Below are positions 1 through 7,262 of a DNA stretch of 64,000 nt, in pieces; the first letter of the stretch is position 1; every line of letters begins with the position of its first letter. The notes under the pieces were generated by a model. That model ran no database searches and was not told where the DNA came from. It saw nothing but the letters and a program-made list of their open reading frames with translations. The DNA is from Actinomycetaceae bacterium (GTDB lineage: Bacteria; Actinomycetota; Actinomycetes; Actinomycetales; Actinomycetaceae), in contig JAUMZK010000001.1 of assembly GCA_030528145.1 (NCBI GenBank), positions 62,001-126,000 of the forward strand, written 5' to 3'. The position numbers and the translations under genes were made by a program.

Positions 1-662
1 AGGTGGGCACTGCACTGTTAGTTTTAGACGCTTTGGAGCGCGGCGTTTCCTTTGACGACCTCCAGCTGCTGCGCCCCTTGCATGCCATACGCGTAATCAA
101 CCACGACCTGAGCGTGCAAACCAAAGTGGAACTGGCAAACGGAAGGTTCCTCACCGCCCTCGAAATACAAAAAGAATTTTTAGACCGCATAGACCCGAAT
201 TATCTGGGCGAAGTGGCGACCACCTGGGCAAAAGTACTAGAGGCTATTGCCTGCGGCGACTTGGATAAAATAGCTGCCGAGGTCGACTGGGCGGCAAAAT
301 ACCGTATCTTGCGGCGCGCCCGTCAAAAGCACGGATGGGAACTAGGCAGCGCACAAATACGGCGCTTAGATTTGGCATATCACGATATTTGCGATCTCGG
401 ACCAAAAATGCACGAACGCGGTCTGCTGCGTCCCATTGTCAATGCCGCTGCAACGCAAAAAGCCAAGGAAAAAGCGCCTTCTACCACCCGAGCTAACGTG
501 CGCGGCGCAGCTATTGCCAGTGCCCAGGCAAATCGCCTGGACCTGATGGCAGACTGGAGCCACTTGCGCTTGCAAACCCAGGAGACCATAGTTATAGACG
601 ACCCATTTGCCAACACTGACCCTAGGGTCAGTGAGCTCATTGAAAAAATGGAGACCAAATGA
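1..662 (+). CDS. pafA: Pup--protein ligase PafA, C-terminal part (5' end outside window)
   Basis: PafA attaches the small protein Pup to lysines of cytoplasmic proteins, marking them for the actinobacterial proteasome. Only the last ~220 residues are here and the reading frame stays open to the left edge. The segment VDWAAKYRILRRARQKHG, the LDLAYHDI motif, the TTRANVRG stretch and the tail DDPFANTDPRVSELIEKM match the PafA C-terminal domain. The related deamidase Dop has a different tail, so I prefer PafA over Dop. The stop codon overlaps the next start as ATGA, so the FKBP-like gene is translationally coupled. The GTG at position 3 lies inside the gene and is not the true start. Confidence 0.88.
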   Translation, partial: VGTALLVLDALERGVSFDDLQLLRPLHAIRVINHDLSVQTKVELANGRFLTALEIQKEFLDRIDPNYLGEVATTWAKVLEAIACGDLDKIAAEVDWAAKYRILRRARQKHGWELGSAQIRRLDLAYHDICDLGPKMHERGLLRPIVNAAATQKAKEKAPSTTRANVRGAAIASAQANRLDLMADWSHLRLQTQETIVIDDPFANTDPRVSELIEKMETK

Positions 663-1579
663 ACGAACTACCACCCCGGCAAATTCGCCGGCAGGGGCGT
701 CGCAAAGCCCAACTGCCGTGGCACAAAAAAATACTGCGCTACTGGCCAGTATTCGTCGGAGTGGTAATATCTGTACTCATACTGGGAACCATCTTTAGCT
801 TCGGTCCGAAAGGACCCCAAACAGAACCCGGGAAAATCTTGGTATCAGGCAACCTGGGGGCATTACCCATCGTCGAATTCGCCGCCCCTCTGGAAATCAA
901 AAAACCCGTAGTGTGGCAGGGAATACCCGGCAGTGGACGCCTGGTGGCAGTAGGAGACCCGGTCCTGTTAAAACTCACGGTTTTTGATGGTGATACCGGA
1001 AAAAACGAAAGTCCCGAGGGCAAACCGCAGATCGTCTTGTCACGTGCTTCCAACGAAGACCTGAGCAAAGAAATGTCCGCCGCCATAGTCGGACGTCGCG
1101 AGGGGACCCGCCTGGTGCTGGCACGCCCAGTATCAAAAGAAAACACACCAAAAATGGAAGTGGACGTCCTCGACATACTGCCCACCGCAGTACACGGACT
1201 AATCGAACAACCCAGTGACGCTCCTGTCAAAGTCGACACCGTAGACGAATTGCCAGAACTTGCCGCTATTACCGGACAAGTTCCGCACAGCCCTTATGTG
1301 GGCGTGATGATTCAGGGAAAAGGGGCACAAATTAATAACGAACGAAAAGTCGTGGTCCAATACGGAATATGGCGGTGGAAGGACAAAACAAAGATTGCCT
1401 ACACGTGGAAAAAAGACGGTCCACAACTGATCGACCTCGAAAAAACCTTCCCAGGGGTACGTACTTTAGTGACCGACCAACACTTAGGTTCGCGCCTGTT
1501 AATGGTAATTCCGGCGGATGAAGCGCGCGGCGCAGACGATTTGGTGGTAGTTGCTGATTTATTAGCGGTTCCGAACTGA
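659..1579 (+). CDS. Membrane-anchored protein with two degenerate FKBP-like repeats
   Basis: This 306-residue protein has a basic N-terminus, one membrane segment at about residues 30-48 and then an extracytoplasmic region. Two segments look like FKBP peptidyl-prolyl isomerase folds: the first runs from VGDPVLLKLTVFDGDTGK to MEVDVLDIL, the second from about residue 205 to LVVVADLLAV, with GSRLLMVIPADEARG resembling the usual FKBP GSRVLLVIPP-YG strand. The aromatic residues of a working FKBP pocket are mostly not evident, so enzymatic activity is doubtful. FKBP-type genes follow pafA in several actinobacteria, which supports the family call. It overlaps pafA by four bases. Function is inferred from family and position only. 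Confidence 0.6.
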   Translation: MNELPPRQIRRQGRRKAQLPWHKKILRYWPVFVGVVISVLILGTIFSFGPKGPQTEPGKILVSGNLGALPIVEFAAPLEIKKPVVWQGIPGSGRLVAVGDPVLLKLTVFDGDTGKNESPEGKPQIVLSRASNEDLSKEMSAAIVGRREGTRLVLARPVSKENTPKMEVDVLDILPTAVHGLIEQPSDAPVKVDTVDELPELAAITGQVPHSPYVGVMIQGKGAQINNERKVVVQYGIWRWKDKTKIAYTWKKDGPQLIDLEKTFPGVRTLVTDQHLGSRLLMVIPADEARGADDLVVVADLLAVPN

Positions 1580-1659
1580 GCATATTCAGGTAATATACAG
1601 ACGATTTTGTGATCGTTACCTCTTTCGCGTCTAATATAGGTAAGGCAGAAGGAGATGCG

Positions 1660-2493
1660 ATGAACATGCTGCAGACAATAGTCGCCAAAGCACTGGCGGA
1701 TATGCATGATCGCGAAAAATGCGTCTCTATGGAACAGCTCAAACAAGTAGCGTGCCATCAAGGCGAAGCCCGCAACGTAATTGCGGCTTTGAAAGGATCC
1801 GCAGCGGTATCGATTATTGCGGAATTGAAGCGAGCCTGCCCAGAAAAAGGCGATTTAGCGCCTATTCCAGATCCGGCAGAATTAGCGGGACAATACGAAG
1901 CTGGGGGAGCAAGCGTTATTTCGTGCGTCACTGAACACCATTTTTATAAGGGATCGTTGGAGGATTTCCGTCAGGTACGCGCCAATGTCGATATTCCTTT
2001 GATGCGCAAAGATTTTATTGTTCACCCATATCAGGTGCATGAGGCACGTGCTTATGGGGCAGACATGGTGACCTTAATAGTGAAGGCTTTGCCCCAAAAT
2101 GCGTTGGTGGCGTTGGTGGAACGTACTCATTCCTTGGGGATGACGGCACTAGTGGAGGCGCATTCGCGGCTAGAAGCGTTGCGAGCTTTGGAGGCGGGTG
2201 CCAAAGTGGTGGGTATTAATGCGCGTGACCTTGCCACTATGGACATGAATATGGAAAATTTTGCGCAGATTGTGGATGTTATTCCCGAGGGTGTTGTGGC
2301 AGTTGCCGAAAGCGGAGTGCGTTCTGCCAGGGATGTGTTTGATTATGCTAGTCAAGGGGCGGATGCGATTATGATCGGGGAAGCCCTGGTTACAACTGGG
2401 GAGCCTCGTCAGACGGTAGCTGACATGGTTGCAGCGGCTTCTCACCCGGCGTTGGATCGGTCTCGGCGGGCACGCATTGCAAAAGAAATATAG
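1660..2493 (+). CDS. trpC: Indole-3-glycerol phosphate synthase
   Basis: TrpC closes the indole ring in tryptophan synthesis, in the cytoplasm. The 277-residue protein has the catalytic lysine in LMRKDF, the HPYQVHEARAYGAD segment, a LVEAHSRLEAL strand, GINARDL, AESGVRSARD and the GEALV phosphate site. I start at ATG 1660 because AAGGAG sits five bases before it; an upstream in-frame start at 1609 would add residues unlike the family. The signature around the first catalytic Glu/Lys reads AELKRACPEKG, where the family normally has SPS. In most actinobacteria trpB and trpA follow and then lgt; here lgt follows directly, so trpC stands alone in this locus. Confidence 0.92.
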   Translation: MNMLQTIVAKALADMHDREKCVSMEQLKQVACHQGEARNVIAALKGSAAVSIIAELKRACPEKGDLAPIPDPAELAGQYEAGGASVISCVTEHHFYKGSLEDFRQVRANVDIPLMRKDFIVHPYQVHEARAYGADMVTLIVKALPQNALVALVERTHSLGMTALVEAHSRLEALRALEAGAKVVGINARDLATMDMNMENFAQIVDVIPEGVVAVAESGVRSARDVFDYASQGADAIMIGEALVTTGEPRQTVADMVAAASHPALDRSRRARIAKEI

Positions 2494-2506
2494 TGTTTAG
2501 GAACTG

Positions 2507-3394
2507 GTGGTTTTCATGTTTTTTGTGTCCATCCCATCACCACCGCAGGGGGTTTGGCATATCGGTATTATTCCGGTGAGGGCGTATGCGCTGGCAATAC
2601 TGACGGGCATGTTTGTGGCTATCTACGTTGGGAGGAAACGCTATGCTGCCCGTGGCGGGGATCCCGAAGTGGTGTTAGATGTTGCCGTTTGGGCTATTCC
2701 TGTTGGGATAGTGGGTGCCCGTCTTTACCATGTCATCACTGACTATCAGTTGTATTTTGGTCCGGGAAAGCATCCACTTGACGCTTTGAAAATATGGAAT
2801 GGTGGTTTGGGTATTTGGGGTGGCGTTATTGCCGGAGCCCTGACGTGTGCAATTGTGCTACGTCGGCGGGGTCTGACAGTGGCCCCGTTTGCAGACGCCC
2901 TCGCCCCTGGTGTGATTTTTGCCCAAGCTATAGGACGTTTGGGCAACTGGTTTAACCAGGAATTGTTTGGCAGTCCCACCACTTTGCCGTGGGGTTTGCA
3001 GATAGACGCGGCTCATACTCCCAGCCAATTCCCGGTAGGAACCTTGTTTCACCCCACTTTTCTTTACGAGCTGGTTTGGTGTGTTTGTGCAGGTTGCTTC
3101 TTGCTTTGGTGGGATAAAAAGTACCTTATAAAGGGCGGGCAGTTGTTTGCACTTTATGTTTTTGTTTATGCTTTAGGGCGGATTTGGGTGGAAAATTTGC
3201 GTATTGATCCGGCTCACATAATTTGGGGGTTGCGTTTGAATGTGTGGACCACATTAGCGGGTGCGGTGCTGGCAATACTCATATACTGGTGGTTAGGACG
3301 TGGCGATCAGTCTAGTTTCGTCCAAGCCCACGAGTGCGATAACAATTCCCAGCGCAATTCAAGCTGGATGAAAGCAAGCAGCCAGAATGTTTAA
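2507..3394 (+). CDS. lgt: Phosphatidylglycerol--prolipoprotein diacylglyceryl transferase
   Basis: Lgt transfers diacylglycerol from phosphatidylglycerol to the lipobox cysteine of prolipoproteins in the membrane. About seven hydrophobic segments are visible, with the Lgt signature GRLGNWFNQELFG at about residues 143-155 and the preceding WNGGLGIWGG loop. The start is uncertain: GTG 2507 has AGGA five bases upstream, while ATG 2516 would remove three residues. The last 30 residues are hydrophilic and rich in Ser and Asn, as in many actinobacterial Lgt proteins. It lies 13 bp after trpC and directly before pyk. Confidence 0.93.
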   Translation: MVFMFFVSIPSPPQGVWHIGIIPVRAYALAILTGMFVAIYVGRKRYAARGGDPEVVLDVAVWAIPVGIVGARLYHVITDYQLYFGPGKHPLDALKIWNGGLGIWGGVIAGALTCAIVLRRRGLTVAPFADALAPGVIFAQAIGRLGNWFNQELFGSPTTLPWGLQIDAAHTPSQFPVGTLFHPTFLYELVWCVCAGCFLLWWDKKYLIKGGQLFALYVFVYALGRIWVENLRIDPAHIIWGLRLNVWTTLAGAVLAILIYWWLGRGDQSSFVQAHECDNNSQRNSSWMKASSQNV

Positions 3395-3418
3395 CGTCAA
3401 AATGGCAGTGAATGGAGA

Positions 3419-3430
3419 TATTCTAAAGAC
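3419..3430 (+). promoter_or_regulatory. Candidate -10 element of a leaderless pyk transcript
   Basis: TATTCT at 3419-3424 is followed by exactly six bases and then the pyk ATG. The only SD-like run (GGAG, 3414-3417) is 13 bases from the start, too far to work normally. The same TANNNT-N6-start spacing recurs at six other genes in the window. Confidence 0.45.
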
Positions 3431-4846
3431 ATGCGCAGAGCAAAAATAGTTTGTACTATCGGTCCGGCAACTGAGTCCCCAGAACAAGTGCAGGCACTGG
3501 TAGATGCCGGCATGGACGTTGCCCGAATCAATCGCTCTCACGGTTCTGCCAGTGAGCACGAGAAAGTTATTCGCAATGTGCGAGCCGCAGCGAAGTCTTC
3601 GGGACGTGCCGTAGCCGTTTTGGTTGACTTGCAAGGTCCCAAAATTCGCTTGGGCAAGTTTGAAAACGGCAAGGAGCTTTTGCATAAGGGCGACACGTTC
3701 ACTATAACCACGCGTGACGTTCTTGGCAGTGCCACTTTGGTGGGTACTACTTTTGCGGGGTTGCCGGGGGATTGTCGCCCTGGGGATCGGCTGCTAATCG
3801 ATGACGGTAATGTGGCGGTGCGGGTCACTTCAGTGACACAAACTGATGTGACTACCGTAGTTGAAGTTCCGGGTTACGTATCTGACCATAAGGGGTTGAA
3901 TCTGCCAGGGGTGGCAGTGTCCGTTCCAGCTTTATCAGATAAAGACCGTGAGGACTTACGGTGGGCGCTGCGCGTGGGTGCGGACATTGTGGCGTTGTCG
4001 TTTGTGCGCAGCGCTAAGGATGCACAGGACGTCCACGAAATTATGGCAGAAGAAGGCGTGCGCGTTCCCGTTATTGCCAAAATTGAAAAACCGCAGGCAG
4101 TTGAAAATTTGTTGGATATTGTTACTGCGTTCGACGGAATTATGGTGGCGCGCGGTGACCTCGGCGTGGAAATGCCTTTGGAAGCCGTACCTTTGGTGCA
4201 AAAGCGGGCTATTGAGCTGGCCAGGCGCAACGCGAAGCCGGTAATTGTGGCTACACAAGTGCTCGATTCTATGATTCACAACCCGCGTCCCACTCGTGCG
4301 GAAGCATCGGACTGTGCCAATGCGATTTTGGATGGTGCGGATGCCGTAATGCTTTCTGGGGAAACCTCCATTGGTGCGTACCCGATTGAGGCAGTGCGAA
4401 CTATGGCACGCATTTTGGAGAACGTCGAAGAAAACGGCGGAGAGCGCATCGCCCCACTGGGTTCCTACCCGAACACGCGCGGTGGGGTTATTACGAGGGC
4501 GGCTGCGGACATTGGCGAGCTCATGGACGTCAAGTTCTTGGTCACGTTCACCCAATCTGGGGATACAGCGCGGCGGCTATCGCGGTTGCGTTCGCCTATT
4601 CCAATGTTGGCGTTTACGCCTTTAGAGTCCACTCGCAGCCAGTTAGCGGTAACATGGGGCATGCAAACCTACCGTACGCCAGAGGTGCACCACACTGACG
4701 ATATGGTGCGTCAGGTGGATCATGTGTTACGTGATACTGGGCTTGCCGTCGAGGGCGACGAGATCGCTATTGTTGCGGGTATGCCGCCGGGCACGCCAGG
4801 GTCAACTAACTCGATTCGTTTGCACACTATTGGCGACGAAGTGTAG
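3431..4846 (+). CDS. pyk: Pyruvate kinase
   Basis: Converts phosphoenolpyruvate and ADP to pyruvate and ATP, the last step of glycolysis. At 471 residues it is full length. Visible motifs are RRAKIVCTIGPATES at the N-terminus, IAKIEKPQAVENL around residue 215, ARGDLGVEMP at about 239 (Mg and substrate site), ATQVLDSMIHNPRPTRAE at about 272 and the MLSGETSIGAYP loop. The C-terminal allosteric domain is present. A strong terminator follows, so pyk probably ends its transcription unit. Position after lgt is typical of actinobacteria. Confidence 0.97.
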   Translation: MRRAKIVCTIGPATESPEQVQALVDAGMDVARINRSHGSASEHEKVIRNVRAAAKSSGRAVAVLVDLQGPKIRLGKFENGKELLHKGDTFTITTRDVLGSATLVGTTFAGLPGDCRPGDRLLIDDGNVAVRVTSVTQTDVTTVVEVPGYVSDHKGLNLPGVAVSVPALSDKDREDLRWALRVGADIVALSFVRSAKDAQDVHEIMAEEGVRVPVIAKIEKPQAVENLLDIVTAFDGIMVARGDLGVEMPLEAVPLVQKRAIELARRNAKPVIVATQVLDSMIHNPRPTRAEASDCANAILDGADAVMLSGETSIGAYPIEAVRTMARILENVEENGGERIAPLGSYPNTRGGVITRAAADIGELMDVKFLVTFTQSGDTARRLSRLRSPIPMLAFTPLESTRSQLAVTWGMQTYRTPEVHHTDDMVRQVDHVLRDTGLAVEGDEIAIVAGMPPGTPGSTNSIRLHTIGDEV

Positions 4847-4863
4847 AAATACGCAGTTTTGTT

Positions 4864-4888
4864 GGGGGGCATCTGTGCGGTGCCCCCC
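4864..4888 (+). terminator. Rho-independent terminator of pyk
   Basis: GGGGGGCA (4864-4871) pairs perfectly with TGCCCCCC (4881-4888) around a 9-base loop, followed by an AT-rich, T-containing tail. It lies 17 bases after the pyk stop codon. Confidence 0.85.
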
Positions 4889-5341
4889 AAATATTTGCTT
4901 TTTATACTTATCGCAGCCAACTGAGGACGCTGCGTTCGCTTGCCCCCAGTCCCTTAGGGGCTTAGTTGCAGGGGAACCTGCGTGAGTGGGAGATTGCCGT
5001 TTTTGGTGAGAAAAATGCAAGTTTACGGCAGCTCACGAAAATATGAGGTCCCAGCGTCAAGGTGTTGCTAACGGACTTTATCGGTCCGCCTGCTTACCTA
5101 TAGGTCAACTTTTTACCTTGTAAGGTTTTAGCGTCGCTAATGTGACCGGCACTAACGTAACCCAGGAGGCTTTCGCCGCAGTCGCCCTCAGCAATGTTTT
5201 CTCCCATGGGGCAGTAGGGTTTTGCTTTGGGCTTTTTCGTGGCAGTATTTGGTGATGATTTGGCGTACTTGGTCGACTTGGTGTGCTAGTGCGCGTATGA
5301 GTTGGGTTTTGGTGCGTGCTAGTTTGGTTTCTCTCATGCCG
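4889..5341. other. Gene-free stretch with several small dyads
   Basis: No convincing coding region is visible. Local structure includes a GCAGG/CCTGC hairpin near 4968-4981, CGGAC (5072-5076) with GTCCG (5084-5088), the perfect palindrome ACCTATAGGT (5096-5105) and ACCTT-GT-AAGGT near 5115-5126. On the minus strand a 49-codon reading frame starting near 5338 (MRETKLARTKTQ...) lies just beyond the integrase relic; I do not recognise it. The region may be debris of the same integrated element or may carry a structured RNA. Confidence 0.4.
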
Positions 5342-5575
5342 TTAGTGTGTGTATCCTCGTCGTACTGCGTAGGACAGGGCTCCTAGCATGAGTGAGCGGG
5401 CTCGTTTGGCTGCGAGGAGGGTTTTTTCTTTGCTTAAACGGTCTAAAAATTCTTGGCATGTTGGTCCGTTAATTGTTCTTACTGGTTGTGAGTCAATGTA
5501 GGCGATAATGCTTTTTCCTTGCTGGAAATATGTGATTTTGCCAAAAGATCCTGGTTTTAATGTAGGGCGGACCAT
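5342..5575 (-). pseudogene. Tyrosine-recombinase (phage-type integrase) remnant
   Basis: The 77-residue frame joins two parts of an actinobacterial phage-type integrase. The beginning (RPTLKPGSFGKITY) resembles the N-terminal segment of such integrases. The remainder (FLDRLSKEKTLLAAKRARS, LGALSYAVRRG) resembles the end of the core-binding domain. Roughly 80-100 residues that normally lie between them are missing, and the whole catalytic domain with its R-H-R-Y residues is absent. It lies about 330 bases from the 3' end of tRNA-Leu and in the same orientation, which is where the integrase of a tRNA-integrated element is expected. I read it as the relic of a lost element; the identification rests on short similarity. 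Confidence 0.5.
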
Positions 5576-5905
5576 GAGCCTCCCAACCAGTATTTTATGT
5601 CACATTTTTTGTGGTAGGTGGTGTTGGTTTCGGTTTTGTAAAGCTTTGGTCTGATCTTGTTTTCGCGTCATCTAGCAAGGGTTTTGACTGGTCTTGAGGG
5701 GTGGGTAGCCAGGTTTTTCGGGGTAAGCATTTTTTGCACGGCTGGTAAATACAGCCAGACCACAAAAATAATGAATAAGTATTCTGGGTGTCGTATAAAA
5801 CTGGGGGTGTTTGGTGGGAAATACACAAGCTTGCGACAGTTTACGGCAATAAAATGCAAAATGATGTGGGTTTAACCGGCAAAACCGTATCATTTACCCA
5901 AAAAG
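5576..5905. other. Gene-free stretch between integrase relic and tRNA-Leu
   Basis: Several short open frames occur here on both strands but none has a recognisable product or ribosome binding site. I searched by eye for a repeat of the tRNA 3' end that would mark an attachment site and found none. A short T-run follows the tRNA 3' end on the minus strand and could terminate it. Confidence 0.4.
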
Positions 5906-5979
5906 TACCCTGGGTGGGAGTCGAACCCACAACATGCCGATTTTGAGTCGACCGCCTCTGCCAGTTGGGCCACCAGGGC
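5906..5979 (-). tRNA. tRNA-Leu (anticodon CAA)
   Basis: The minus strand folds as a cloverleaf: acceptor GCCCTGG with CCAGGGT and discriminator A, a short D stem, anticodon stem GTCGA/TCGGC with loop CTCAAAA (anticodon at 5943-5945), a five-base variable region, and T arm GTGGG-TTCGACT-CCCAC. CCA is not encoded. CAA reads UUG, hence Leu. The variable region is short, unlike the long arm of most bacterial tRNA-Leu; I believe a similar short form occurs in other actinobacteria but cannot check it here. Confidence 0.88.
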
Positions 5980-6011
5980 AACATCGCTGTCTTGCTGCAA
6001 CGAATTCATAC

Positions 6012-6023
6012 TAAACTATAACC
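6012..6023 (+). promoter_or_regulatory. Candidate -10 element of a leaderless pdtaR transcript
   Basis: TAAACT at 6012-6017 lies exactly six bases before the GTG start of pdtaR. No Shine-Dalgarno sequence precedes the start. No clear -35 hexamer is seen at standard spacing. Confidence 0.45.
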
Positions 6024-6635
6024 GTGAATCAAAATAAATCCAACTTGAAAACTACGGCTACATCCCAGCGACGCGTACTCGTAGTAGAAGACGAGCCACT
6101 CATTCGTCTGGACATTGCAGAAACGCTAACCGAGGCCGGCTATGACGTTATTGGCGAAGCCACCAATGGCGAAGACGCCGTCACACAGGCCCTCGAACTT
6201 GAACCTGACCTGGTAGTGATGGACGTAAAAATGCCAAAAATGGACGGCATTAGCGCGGCCGAAAAAATCCTCGACGAAATCAAGTGTGCAGTCGTGATGC
6301 TCACAGCTTTTAGCCAAACGGAGTTAGTAGAAAGGGCGCGCGATGCCGGCGCAATGGCTTATGTTGTGAAACCTTTCACTCCCGCTGAGCTGCTTCCTGC
6401 GGTAGAAATCGCATTTTCTCGGCATGCAGAAATGGTGTCTTTAGAGGAAGAAATTGCGGACCTTTCTGAACGCTTCAACACGCGCAAAGCGGTGGAACGC
6501 GCCAAAGGCTTACTGATGGAACGCATGGGCATGACTGAACCAGAGGCATTCCGGTGGATCCAAAAGACTTCAATGGACAGAAGGCTGTCGATGCGTGAAG
6601 TGGCTGATGCTGTTATAGAGCAGGTAGGCGAATAA
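6024..6635 (+). CDS. pdtaR: ANTAR-domain response regulator (PdtaR type)
   Basis: A 203-residue two-domain regulator. The N-terminal receiver domain has the acidic pair in VVEDEP, the phosphoacceptor Asp67 in VVMDVKMPKMDG, a conserved Thr in VVMLTAFS and Lys in YVVKPF. The C-terminal ~55 residues (RKAVERAKGLLMERMGMTE) form an ANTAR RNA-binding domain, which in this family acts as an antiterminator on nascent transcripts. The partner kinase PdtaS is not in the window. No ribosome binding site precedes the GTG start. A strong terminator follows. Placement before polA-rpsA matches other actinobacteria. Confidence 0.93.
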   Translation: MNQNKSNLKTTATSQRRVLVVEDEPLIRLDIAETLTEAGYDVIGEATNGEDAVTQALELEPDLVVMDVKMPKMDGISAAEKILDEIKCAVVMLTAFSQTELVERARDAGAMAYVVKPFTPAELLPAVEIAFSRHAEMVSLEEEIADLSERFNTRKAVERAKGLLMERMGMTEPEAFRWIQKTSMDRRLSMREVADAVIEQVGE

Positions 6636-6648
6636 GTCAGGTTTGAAG

Positions 6649-6689
6649 AGCTCCCCAAATCACGAAAATTAAAATCGTTTTGGGGAGCT
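6649..6689. terminator. Bidirectional terminator between pdtaR and the thioesterase gene
   Basis: AGCTCCCCAAA (6649-6659) is a perfect complement of TTTGGGGAGCT (6679-6689), with a 19-base loop. The arms provide A-rich and T-rich flanks on both strands. It lies 13 bases after the pdtaR stop and about 150 bases beyond the convergent thioesterase gene; nothing else is seen in that gap. Confidence 0.75.
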
Positions 6690-6841
6690 ATATTTCATCG
6701 CTTATGTATTGTAGGTGAAATCACAAGGACGCTGAATGGTCGTTATCACCATATCCTGCGGTCAACCGTTACTTCGGGCAGAAACGTCAGCACTATTTGA
6801 TACCCACATGAAATGCGCCGCTACAGCCGCGCAAAAACCTA

Positions 6842-7243
6842 CTACGGTTTACGGGGAGCAACGAAACGCGCTGTCATTCGCGCCGTAGCGAAGTGCCTGC
6901 CGCGGTCGTCCTCGAAAGAAATCAAAAAAACGCCCTGCGACCTGGTTGCCCCCACGAGGCGAGCACTGGCACGCACCATCCCCTCTTTAACCGAGGCAAT
7001 ATGGGAAATGCTCAGCTCTGTGCCCACCGAAACGCAGCCTGGTGGAACATGATTTACCGCCGCCACCGAAGCTACTGCTTCTGCTAACGCCGCCGAAGCA
7101 CCCCCATGCAGCAACCCCAAAGGCTGCGTGTTGCCTGCCACGGGCATTTCCATTACCGTGACTTCTTTAGTGTTCTCCACAACTCGCATATTCATGCGTT
7201 CCATGAGTGTCCCTGACCAGGACCTCTCGTCTAAATTGCTCAT
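6842..7243 (-). CDS. PaaI-family hotdog thioesterase
   Basis: A 133-residue single hotdog-fold protein. The helix motif QPLGLLHGGASAALAE (about residues 40-55) is the PaaI/MenI signature, and VSVGTELSISHI is the following strand. Members hydrolyse acyl-CoA thioesters such as phenylacetyl-CoA or dihydroxynaphthoyl-CoA; the substrate here cannot be told from sequence. Its start lies within 20 bp of the divergent polA start, so the two share a very short control region. A thioesterase gene near polA and pdtaR also occurs in mycobacteria. Confidence 0.88.
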   Translation of the reverse strand: MSNLDERSWSGTLMERMNMRVVENTKEVTVMEMPVAGNTQPLGLLHGGASAALAEAVASVAAVNHVPPGCVSVGTELSISHIASVKEGMVRASARLVGATRSQGVFLISFEDDRGRHFATARMTARFVAPRKP

Positions 7244-7262
7244 GTTTTATAGGCTTTCATAC

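Noticed and set aside
1609-1659. Upstream start for trpC
   Set aside because: The extra residues do not resemble TrpC, and the strong AAGGAG just before ATG 1660 decides the start.
5576-5905. Attachment-site duplication of the tRNA-Leu 3' end
   Set aside because: I looked for a second copy of the T-arm and acceptor sequence from 4850 to 5900. Only a seven-base match (GTGGGAG near 4985) appears, which is not above chance.
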